From NCBI GenBank assembly GCA_033964015.1, contig CM066912.1:31396532-31460531 (forward strand): a stretch of 64,000 bases of DNA, read 5' to 3'. The notes beneath the pieces were generated by a model, which had not been told where the DNA came from, did not search any database, and was given only the letters and a program-made list of their open reading frames with translations. The DNA is from Scolanthus callimorphus (lineage: Eukaryota; Cnidaria; Anthozoa; Actiniaria; Edwardsiidae). A program made the position numbers and the translations under genes. Position 1 is the first letter of the stretch. Every line of letters starts with the position of its first letter. Of this stretch, positions 11,186 through 19,934 are shown in pieces.

Positions 11186-11265
11186 GTTTAAATAAATTTT
11201 TATGGAACTTTAGAAGTTGCTGGTTTGGCTCATTCTTCAATTCTCCTCTTCTATATATATATATA

Positions 11266-11436
11266 TATAAATAGACCACAAATGACGACAATGTCTAAGT
11301 TTTCATAACCACCTATATTTCGGCTCCGTACAGGTAGTCTTCTTCGGGTGACACCCCGAAGAAGGCTACCTGTACGGAGCCGAAATATAGGTGGTTATGA
11401 AACTTAGACATTGTCGTCATTTGTGGTCTATTTATA
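11266..11436. repeat. 171-bp palindrome next to AT repeats
   Basis: Left arm TAAATAGACCACAAATGACG to TTCTTCGGGTG; right arm is its reverse complement with one single-base indel (TTTT against AAA) and one mismatch. The centre is GTGACACCCCGAAGAA. The arm contains GTACGGAGCCGAAATATAGG, which resembles the tail of other Penelope-like or hammerhead-bearing elements. AT microsatellites lie on both sides. Confidence 0.75.
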
Positions 11437-11585
11437 TTAATTTTATGATTGACAAGAAGCAGTGGATGCTTGTGAAGAGTATATATATATATATATATAT
11501 ATATGTTATTTACCGGCTGGGAGGTCCGGATCGTGAAATACCGTGACCGAGGTCTTGAAAATACTGACCGAGACCTTCATTTACA

Positions 11586-11938
11586 GCAAAGAAAATGTAC
11601 AGAATTACCCCTTGCTCGGCCACTGCAATGCACATGTTCTACACAGCTTCGTGCGTTACCCGAAGACTGCAGAGCGTTACCCGAAGACTGCATGTCCCCA
11701 GAGCCTCCCCTGCGAGCAGACGAGCCGGGAGCTCTGGGTACGAGAATGGGGCAAGACGCTTTCTTTGCTTGTATTCACATAACGTTTTTGACCGGATATA
11801 TGCATTTGTGCGTACTTGACAAAATGACCACGCGGCGCCCCTGGATTGAATATGATTTCAATTGTCATTTACAGCAAAGATAATGTGCAGAATTACCCCT
11901 TGTTCGGCCACTACAATCCACACGTACACAGCTGACGG
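11586..11938 (+). repeat. Two direct copies of the Penelope-flanking repeat
   Basis: Copies at 11586-11651 and 11871-11938 both read CAGCAAAGA, then CAGAATTACCCCTTG and GGCCACT. Between them is a MITE end (11690-11748) ending AGCTCTGGGTACGAGAATG. The same repeat is inverted at 6275-6341. Confidence 0.7.
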
Positions 11939-11939
11939 T

Positions 11940-12540
11940 GAGTGAATAGCAAACTATTCTATAATCTGGTTTATTAATTCCTTTACAGTGAAACACCGAA
12001 TATAGGTAAATACAAATGCGCAAGTTAAGGCTATATACATATGACAAATTTACACTTATTTACATTAAATTGGCTGAAACTTTACAGTTACAAAATTGGC
12101 AAAACGATCTGTCCTGGAAGGCAAGGGGCGAGAGGTAGTTCCGGATCTAACCGAATAAGTAGATGGAATTACGCTTTTACGTTGGTATAGAATAGTGTAT
12201 AGATTGGGTTGGCGGGAGAAATATTATTGATAAAGTGATGGCATTCTTCTTTACCTGGGCCCCCTGTGGTTAATGTTGGGCCCTAGTCGCGCGCGCAATG
12301 GAGAAAAGAATTCAATTTATTTGATGACGTCATAATCGCTGGCCGGTCTCTCGTATCGTCGCCGCTAAGACATGTAGTGATGCTGTGGAAGGCGATCAAA
12401 AATCTCGAGATCCTCGAGAAACCCGAGGTGATCTTCAACAGAAGACTGACGGTGAATCCTTACTATCCATTTGTAAAGAGAGGAAAGAAAAGTAAGTCCA
12501 TTGACATAGCCTGCGTAGCAAGCGTTTCCCGTGGGTTTCA
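11940..12540. other. Intergenic, nothing recognised
   Basis: No supported exon. A frame at 12377-12778 is partly formed by the palindrome that follows and is not accepted as a gene. Confidence 0.4.
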
Positions 12541-12544
12541 CACA

Positions 12545-12715
12545 GGGAATTTCAGCAGAAACCTATCCACGGGAAAAGCTGAATTTCCCAAGGCACACGC
12601 ATGGGCAGTGTTCGCAATTCACCTGGATAGCCATGAAGAACACTTCCCGTTCTTCTACCATGGGAAATTCAGCTTTTCCCATGGATGGGTTTCTGCAGAA
12701 ATTCCCTGTCAGATA
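12545..12715. repeat. Palindromic MITE with TTTCTGCAGAAATTCCCTG arm
   Basis: Left arm CAGGGAATTTCAGCAGAAAC and ACGGGAAAAGCTGAATTTCC; right arm GGAAATTCAGCTTTTCCCAT and TTTCTGCAGAAATTCCCTG. Fragments of the same arm occur at about 15405-15425 and 45500-45550, so this is a dispersed family. Confidence 0.7.
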
Positions 12716-13049
12716 GGTCAGAGAAACGTGCGAGCGACTATTTCGCGCGGAATCACGTACTTTCAGGCTTTTCACTGACCCTAAAACCCCACCGTAACGC
12801 TTGCTATGAATACGCTACAAAAAAAAAAGTGCTAACAGCTATAAAATAGGTACCCAAAGGGCACACGAGTCTACGGTGCATGGCAAATAGACTAATTTTG
12901 TAGTTTTGAAAGTAAAATTGTAAGAGTCGAGTGGTTGTAATACCAATTTTTTTTCTGCTGCCATAGATAACTTGCAGAATTTCAAACCTCCTATTCACAC
13001 TCGCGACATAACATCATTTATTATATAAACATCAGTGAAATACCATGGT

Positions 13050-13255
13050 CAACCTCGTTCCCAGGATCTTGTGGGTAATTTTCAAGATGGCCGTTGGTCG
13101 AGCACAAGTCCCTGGGGGAGGCTGAGTTACATGACCACTGTCTAAGGACATGGGAACGAGGTTTGAAGCGGTCATGTGACTGAGCCTGGGGTCTTCTACC
13201 GAGTCAACCGCCATTTTGAAAAACGACCGAGAAGACCCTGGGGACGAGGTTGATG
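13050..13255. mobile_element. MITE with AACCTCGTTCCC ends, copy 1
   Basis: Left end CAACCTCGTTCCCAGGATCT, right end CCCTGGGGACGAGGTTG, with internal CATGACCACTG and GGTCATGTGACT in inverted order. Other copies: 56940-57162, 62207-62428, and a fragment at 4468-4530. Confidence 0.65.
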
Positions 13256-13280
13256 CCATGGTATCTCTCGCGCGAAAAAA

Positions 13281-13306
13281 GGATATCTTCACACTGTGAA
13301 GATATG

Positions 13307-13341
<35 letters not shown>

Positions 13342-13342
13342 C

Positions 13343-13373
<31 letters not shown>

Positions 13374-13634
13374 ATGGGCTATTGACTCAGAGGCCATGAG
13401 GGCGAGAGGAATAATTGTTTTAGTCAAATCACACTAGTAGGTCAATTTGTATTGCCAAAAAAGTGTTTTTGTTCTGGTCATTTGCCATTTTCTGGCTTTC
13501 AAATCCGACACTTCGCTACTAGTAGGCTATAACTTATAGCCTACTAGTAGCTCAACCAATCAGAACGCAGCATTGATAATAGACCACTAGTGTGATTTGA
13601 CTAACTTCTGATATCTTCACACTGTGAGATATGA
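13281..13634. repeat. Nested palindromes
   Basis: Three symmetric layers: an outer ATATCTTCACACTGTGA at 13282 and again at 13611; an inner palindrome at 13311-13423 built on ATGGGCTATTGACTCAGAGG and its complement; and a pair TAGTCAAATCACACTAGT (13421) against ACTAGTGTGATTTGACTA (13586). Between the last two lies GTAGGCTATAACTTATAGCC, itself symmetric. Confidence 0.65.
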
Positions 13635-14058
13635 TTTTGAGATTTTCGTAAAATAAATTCCGATTTGGTGTTTCACTGATGTTTAAAGTAATAAACAAAT
13701 GCGCTCACTCGTGAGATAAATTATTAACGCTCGAATATAAAACTTGTATCCCCGCGCGGCCATGTAATATCCTCTACAAGAGTTTAATCAAATCAAACTT
13801 ATTCCAATATTTATTTGTACATCATCGATGAGGATACCACATCATGGCTTTGATTTTTCTTACGTACTCGCACGGGTGGCAAGAACTAAAATCATTGCTT
13901 ACCATACCAGTAGTAATATAGCTCTTCCAATACAACAAGATCAAGCCAGCAGCTTGTAACGTTTGAGTACTAGATTTTTGGCCACTTTTTGTGACAATCG
14001 CTCGAAATCCTAGTAATCTCTTATCAAAGATTGTTAGGGAAAGTTCATTTTTATTCCG

Positions 14059-14132
14059 GGGGGGGGGGGGGGGATGAGGATATTGAGGGGGGCCTAAGGA
14101 ATGTTTGGGGTGTAAGGGGGGGGGGGGGGGGG
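14059..14132 (+). repeat. Two long G homopolymers
   Basis: About 16 G at 14059 and 17 G at 14116, separated by GGGGGGCC and GGGGTG tracts. G-quadruplex formation is likely in principle. Length in the assembly is unreliable. Confidence 0.85.
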
Positions 14133-14439
14133 CAAAAGTGAATGGATCCTGAAAGGGGTGGCCTTGATTTTTTTTGCCATTGGCCAATACGACTCAAGTG
14201 TCGACCATCAAGAGATTCCTTCTTCTTGCCTCAACAAACAATAAACAGAGTCTAATTAATTTTATTTATTCAATGCAAACCTGTTAGGATAATACAGCAT
14301 CTTTTTATAAAACACTTCTATTCTACAATGCCATCATCATATACTCGCTCACCTGTCCTCTGGACTTTCTTTGTCTGATTTTTCCTGCTGTGCTTTTCTT
14401 GCCAGAAGGAGATCCAATTTTAGCCTTTTGGCTTCTTCT

Positions 14440-15035
14440 GTGTCATCGATGGCATCCACCTTAAAAAAAAGGTGCTCGATTACCTTGGTGGCATCTAGGA
14501 TTTAACCACAACTTTGTCAACTCTCGGGCCTGCACCTTTCATTGACGTGTCCCGAATTTATGAATTCCTTCCCTTGCATTTTGCTCACCAGCTTGAAGGC
14601 TGATCTCTTGCTGGAGTTTTTTTTTGTCTTTTTCGCTGTTGTTTCCTTTGCTCATTTTCTTCGTTTTACTTATGTTTTCCTCACTGCCTCTACATCACAA
14701 CTGCCAATCGAGAACATAGCACCTTCTATGTGTTGGATACGACTGAATGTGTGGCGACAAGATCTTTCTTGAGGGCATCAAGCTTTTGGAGTTGGCCTCT
14801 ATGAACACGGTTTCATCCCCTGCCCATGAATGTGGCTAGAGTATCGTACATCTCCTTTCTGCGCTCCTGTAGCCGGTTCACCACATCTTCCAATGTCTCT
14901 TCAGTCCCGTGATGATAATGACCCTGTGTCTTTGCACTTTTCTACATCTATCTTATAGTTTCTAACATTTACATCAGCGCCGTCACTTGTCTCTAATAAA
15001 AGTGATTTCTCCAGCTTAGCTATATCTTCTCAAAA
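14440..15035 (-). pseudogene. Decayed coding stretch, coiled-coil-like
   Basis: On the minus strand, pieces in different frames read EKIAKLEKSLLLETSDGADV, EETLEDVVNRLQERRKEMYD and QKLDALKKDLVATHSVVSNT. Heptad-like spacing of Leu and a high content of Lys and Glu suggest a coiled coil, as in TRIM-type proteins. Frameshifts and stops separate the pieces, so this is read as a pseudogene. The family assignment is a guess. Confidence 0.3.
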
Positions 15036-15146
15036 GTGACAAGTAGGCAGAGGGGAAGGCGAGGAGCCAGTATCCCTTCAAGACTTGGCGACTTTTTCTT
15101 GGCATTTGGCAATGGAGTGGGTAGAGTGTGTGTGTGTGTTGGAGGG

Positions 15147-15284
15147 GGGGGGGGGCACCGAAAATGTTGGGAAAGATTAAGGGCGGCATGGCGTATTTGT
15201 TTTCCCCTGAATGGGGGGCAACGATTTTTTAGGGTTTAAGTAATCAAAATCCTATTGCTTCCCCCCCCCCCCCCCCCCCCCCCC
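15147..15284. repeat. G run and 25-bp C run
   Basis: A (GT)n tract and G12 at 15129-15156 and a C run of about 25 at 15260-15284. These are assembly-prone homopolymers. Confidence 0.85.
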
Positions 15285-15299
15285 TTCGGGATAAAAAAA

Positions 15300-15945
15300 T
15301 GAGCGTTCCCTTATTTTGAGGTTTCTACGAGCAATTCTTATTCTCAGACTCCGTTGCTTCCCATTCGTAATGCGGGGGTCTTCCCCGTGGATCGATGGAT
15401 GAAGTTTCTGCAGAAATTCCCTGTGAATGGCGCGACGGAAGCTAGCCAGACTACTGCAGTGGGCGAAAATCGGCAAAGATGCAATTCGATTGCCTATAAA
15501 GAAATTAAACTGTAAATTCTGCTTTGCTTGATTGATATGTCGAACCAGACGCCATTTCCAGACGCCATTTTAGACCTTTATCAAAGCTAATTAAAGAATA
15601 CTTAATTAAAGCCCCTGCTTCAACTGGCTTACAGTGAGGTACACCCCTGAAAGCGATCGCTTAGATTTTACGCGTGACCGCATACTATTATAAGTAAAAC
15701 GGTATGCAAATTGTGCAATCACATTCAAGTGTTTTTTTAATTTGTCACAATCTTGGCCTTAGCTTTCACGTAATTTCGGACGTTTAAAAATCGCCGACCA
15801 TATTCATCAGCATCGGTGAACTTCCGCGTCGAACAAGTGTTGAATGGAATTGATGACCTTTGACACAGTTTGAGTTGATCAGTGCACATGGTGCAGGATC
15901 AAAGACTAAAATTATTTTCACCGAGATCCGGAGTCGGACTTACTG
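15300..15945. other. Intergenic before the sulfotransferase array
   Basis: No supported exon. It contains a fragment of the TTTCTGCAGAAATTCCCTG repeat at about 15405. The downstream region of the first sulfotransferase gene probably lies here. Confidence 0.4.
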
Positions 15946-15948
15946 GAC

Positions 15949-16644
15949 TTAATATAAATAAACAACTGCAAACAAAACTGCAGCTAGCAAAACCAAAACC
16001 GTCACAATCAAAACTAATTCCTTCCTCATTTGCTTAAACACATCCATATTATAGAAATTAACATCTGTTACCATATCACCCTTGATATTCAAACGAGGAA
16101 ATGGGATACTAGGAATATCCTTGCCCAAGAATTTGCAAAGCGGTTCCCATCCCTCTTTACAGTTAAACACAAGCAAACGATCACTAGGAATCACTGACTG
16201 TACTTTAGCATTGTGTTCATTGTAGTCCCATTTACGTGCTTGTAATGCTCGCATCATTTTCCTCCATCGCCTTCCAGACGGCGTGAGTGTCACAAGTAAA
16301 ACAAACCACCGCGCGCTTGCCAAAGCCAGTGTCTTATCTCTGGTATCAATAAGGCTTTTCTTCCATGCTTCCTCGGTGTCTCGAACTGAGAGCACAACTT
16401 TAGCTTCAGGAAAGGCTTTGAAGATTTCTTCATAGAATATGAAAGCGGGGGCGTCCGTTATAGAATCCACATCTTCGTACATCTGCCTGAAATCAGGAAC
16501 TCTACCCTCGAAAGCATCGATGTAGTTCTGCATGTTGTAATACCAATGTTCGTTCGCATCGTGATTATTGTAGCCCAGGTGGAGTAAAGCGGCTCTCAGG
16601 GATTTCGTTCCTGTCTTAGGAAGTCCAGCGCAAATAACTTTCAT
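15949..16644 (-). CDS. Sulfotransferase-like P-loop protein, membrane-anchored (intact copy)
   Basis: A 231-residue uninterrupted frame. The N-terminus MKVICAGLPKTGTKSLRAAL is the 5'-phosphosulfate (PAPS) binding loop of sulfotransferase-fold enzymes. VVLSVRDTEEAWKKSL at 83-98 corresponds to the 3'-phosphate site, with Arg88 and Ser97. This matches the small 'Sulfotransfer_4' type family, abundant in cnidarians and tunicates. Residues about 209-229 are strongly hydrophobic and end the protein, so it is probably a tail-anchored membrane protein. Substrate unknown; some members may not transfer sulfate. Two related copies with frameshifts lie on the same strand at 25.6 and 29.3 kb. The start ATG aligns in all three copies. 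No introns are needed. Confidence 0.85.
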   Translation of the reverse strand: MKVICAGLPKTGTKSLRAALLHLGYNNHDANEHWYYNMQNYIDAFEGRVPDFRQMYEDVDSITDAPAFIFYEEIFKAFPEAKVVLSVRDTEEAWKKSLIDTRDKTLALASARWFVLLVTLTPSGRRWRKMMRALQARKWDYNEHNAKVQSVIPSDRLLVFNCKEGWEPLCKFLGKDIPSIPFPRLNIKGDMVTDVNFYNMDVFKQMRKELVLIVTVLVLLAAVLFAVVYLY

Positions 16645-16949
16645 TGCTGTTTTGATCTAGAGGAAAGCTTTGGAACGCTGGATACGAGAAAAGTTTGCTT
16701 GTAAGGGATTGTGTTTGTCACCTTTCCGAGATATCACGACCTTGTCACGCGTCATTGCGGGCGCCTAATCTCGATGGCAGACACCTCTCTCGAGACGGCG
16801 CCTAATCTTCAAAGGCGGTCATGTATCGGAGACAACTCTCAACACGCACGCGCGTTATTCGCCTTTTAGTCACTCGGCAGCCATCTTGGATTTTCTAATA
16901 CAGCAAAGCAGGCATGAAAGCGAGGCCAAGCATGTTAGCTCACCCGCGC

Positions 16950-17410
16950 AGTCATTTCTGTATGAAAAAATATAAGATGGCTGCCGTGTGACAAAGGCGA
17001 ATGTATATGGGTGCTGCAGTTTCCGTCTTCCACACTTTGCTACGTCGCATAGCATTTACAACCCAGGAGGGTACTCCCATACTAGAGTATACGGGATCCC
17101 CAGAAGATGCCAATCCACTTGAAATTAATAGGCATTGCTTGGCAATACTCTCTTCTGGCATTTCTTTTAGATTGACCCAGAATCCTAGTTTTCTTCGAAG
17201 AATATTTAATTTCAAAGATAATCGTCCCGCATCGCTACGTGCACCAACGTTTGGGCCGCGTTTATTTAATGTAAAATAGTAATTAAAAAGCTGTGCGTGG
17301 AAGCGTGCAACTGGGTCTGTCTCCCAAGTTTTTAGGATCCTACGCTCCCCATACCTCAGAGTTGTATAACAAAATTGGGGAGAATAGTGTATAACAGCTT
17401 GTTGCAAACT
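16950..17410 (-). pseudogene. Possible retroelement-derived coding fragment
   Basis: A 151-codon frame on the minus strand includes EMPEESIAKQCLLISSGLAS, which resembles linker segments near the ends of cnidarian reverse-transcriptase polyproteins. No catalytic motif is present. The identification is weak. Confidence 0.25.
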
Positions 17411-17479
17411 TTGGTAGGGAACTTCCTAAAGTCTAGAAAGCGCTTTGCTGCAAACATGGAACGTCTAGTCTTCTCAATA

Positions 17480-17690
17480 GATTTGATCTTTGATTGCAAA
17501 GAATTCCCATTACATTTAGACGAAGCTCCTCTAAATTTCACTTACCCCTTTCCCAGAACTAATTATGGGAAGAGCCGTGACAGCTACAAGGGGGCTTATA
17601 TTAGGAACTCACTGCACTGCCAGAGAAACTACACAATTGCAAATCGTTGCAGACTTTCAAACAAGCACTGAATGAGTTGCCTCCCTGTTT
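17480..17690 (+). pseudogene. LINE 3'-terminal coding fragment
   Basis: Plus-strand reading gives RTNYGKSRDSYKGAYIRNSL, resembling the 'R...YG.R.F.Y.GA..WNSLP' block at the end of non-LTR polyproteins. After a shift of frame it continues as LQTFKQALNELP, the usual last helix. Frames are broken, so it is a relic. Confidence 0.4.
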
Positions 17691-17699
17691 CTTTGAGTC

Positions 17700-18594
17700 G
17701 TTGTCCTTTGCCTTTGTCTTTGCCAGAACTACCGTGGATAAATAAACAATAAACTTACTCAAAAATGTTACACCAGCAGGTCAATAGACCGATCCTATTC
17801 TCAGTGCGCATAATTATTAGAATGGCGAAAGATCGATTAAAATCATCACCACGTGACCAAGGGCATCACATGACCACGCTAGTACTTAATCCTGCGTTCC
17901 TGCCATCTTATCATTCTGCCTTCGACCAGTTTGACATAAAGTTCGAGAGTGAAGTTTGATCGCCAGTATTGCCACTGAGTTGCAGCACCATTATTCCCTA
18001 GTAGAAGAGCGGAGTTTTGTCATACTGTATGCTGTACGGATCTTCATACTACAGAGAAAGCGAGATTTTTCCCATCCTGGAAATGTTTACCTCGAGTCTC
18101 CCGACCTTGCGAAGCAACATAAGTAAGTTAAGTTTACTGCACTACTGTTCAGTTTTACCCTGACAGTGATTTATATGCTACCTTTGTATCAAATGGTCCT
18201 ACTTCCATGCCTTGCTTAAACTACGCTTGTACAAGTTTATACTATATCTGTCGGTATTTCTAGTCCATTGCTACTCGTCCGGATTTGCATATTCTTCATG
18301 CGTATAACACGCAGAGTTCGCTTCCCGTCGCTTTCCTTCGCCGTTTAACTTTAGTCATCTCCTGCCTGTAGTTTTCATCCCTTGTATTTTTAAAATGTTC
18401 TTCTTTCTTGCTAACTTTTACTTTGTATTTTTAGGTACCATGTGTAGTCCAATATTCTCTGCCTCCCCGGATACACAGTAATAATTCAATAAACTGTACT
18501 TGTTAATTGTTCTTTGACTGCATTCTGTTTGCTTTATAACCATTATGTATCTTACATAATCTTCCAGCACTTTTTAAATCGGCCGGCTCATTTT
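17700..18594. other. Intergenic, no gene supported
   Basis: Contains an AATAAA at about 18488 followed by a T-rich tract, which could be a polyadenylation site, and a possible acceptor CTTTGTATTTTTAG at 18434. I could not build an open reading frame through it. Confidence 0.35.
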
Positions 18595-19552
18595 CTACGC
18601 CGGGATGCCATCCAGCCTTACAATTTCTAAGGTTTGGGCCGGTGTAAATTTTCTACCGGGTTGTTAGCCAGCCTCCAATTTCATCAAGGACTGGGCCGGC
18701 AATAATTTTTATGGTGCCGGGTTCTTATCCTGCCTTAGCAATTTCTAGTAAGGCTAGGACCGGTGTAATTTTTATACCGGGTTGTTAGCCAGACTTAAAT
18801 TTCTTCAAAAATCTGGGCCAGCACTAATTTTCTTTGCTGGGTTGTTATCCAGCCTTACCAATTTCTAGTAAGGCTAGGGCCGGTGTAATTTTATACCGGG
18901 TTGTTAGGCAGACTTAAATTTCTTGAAAAGTCTGGGCCAGCACTAATTTTCTTGTGCCGGGTTGTTATCAAGCCTTACCAATTTCTAGTAAGGCTAGGCC
19001 GGTGTAATTTTTATACCGGGTTGTTAGCCAGACTTAAATTTCTTCAAAAATCTGAGCCAGCACTAATTTTCTTTTGCTGGGTTGTTATCCAGCCTTAACA
19101 ATTTCTATTAAGGCTAGGGCCGGTGTAATTTTTATACCGGGTTGTTAACCAGACTTCAATTTCTTAAAAAGCCTGGGCCAGCACTAATTTCTTGTGCCGG
19201 GTTGTTATCCAGCCTTAACAATTTCTAGTAAGGCTAGGGCCGGTGGAATTTTTATACCGGGTTGTTAGACAGACTTCAATTTCTTAAAGTCTGGGCCAGC
19301 ACTAATTTTCTTGTGCCGGGTTGTTATCCAGTCTTAACAATTTCTAGTAAGGCTAGGGCCGGTGGAATTTTATACGGGTTGTTAGCCAGATTTCAATTTC
19401 TTCAAAAGTCTGGGCCAGCACTAATTTTCTTGTGCCTGGTTGTTATCCTGCCTTAAAATTTCTAGTAAGGCTAGGAGTAGTGTAACTTTTAAACTGGGTT
19501 CTGTTGACCAAAGCTTGAGCCAGCTTTGATTTTTCTATGCCGGGTTGTTTGG
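18595..19552. repeat. Satellite of ~60-bp hairpin half-units in alternating types
   Basis: About 16 half-units, each beginning (C)CGGGTTGTTA. Two types alternate: type A with CAGACTT...AAGTCTG and type B with CAGCCTTA...TAAGGCTAG, giving a ~120-bp dimer. In each half-unit the two segments are complementary and enclose AATTTCTT or AATTTCTAG. The junctions are also complementary: CCGGTGTA with TATACCGG, or CCAGCA with TGCTGG. The edge units at both ends are more diverged than the middle, as expected for a tandem array kept uniform by unequal exchange. Confidence 0.85.
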
Positions 19553-19717
19553 TAAAATACAAATAAAATAAAATGAAATGTTTTGAACTTGATCCTTCAA
19601 AGATATTATGAATTTAGTATTTATAGGTATGTCAATCATATTTTCGGTCATTTCGGACTTCAGACTTGCACCCACTGGTTCTAAGATGGGCTGACTTAAG
19701 CCGTATCTCCGTTTCGG

Positions 19718-19934
19718 CGGGGCTTTCTTGGTTCCAGTGGCGTGTAGGCCTGCCTTCCAACACACCAATTATATTTTCCCTTAGTACAGAAGTATACTCA
19801 GCTCCCTTTGTTCCAAAAGGCAATTACAATTGATTGTATAACGGATTATGTCCTATATGATAATGAGCTGATTACTTATTGCAATTTGTAAGGCAGGCCT
19901 ACTTACGCCACTGGACCAAGAAAAGCCCGCGCTC
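19718..19934. repeat. Inverted repeat, arms about 42 bp
   Basis: Left arm GGCGGGGCTTTCTTGGTTCC and AGTGGCGTGTAGGCCTGCCT; right arm AAGGCAGGCCTACTTACGCC and ACTGGACCAAGAAAAGCCCG. About 130 bp lie between. Likely a MITE. The minus-strand frame over the left arm is not a gene. Confidence 0.65.

Larger units (their letters stand above)
8560..11252 (+). mobile_element. Penelope-like retroelement, longer copy
   Basis: Plus-strand copy with an N-terminal region, reverse transcriptase and GIY-YIG nuclease, ending CATTCTTCAATTCTCCTCTT near 11250, directly before an AT microsatellite. Its 3' non-coding tail (10994-11250) matches the left copy's tail in mirror image. The 5' end starts within the 12-base overlap ATGACTAGAAATT shared with the left copy, so the true upstream terminal repeat seems absent. 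Confidence 0.85.
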
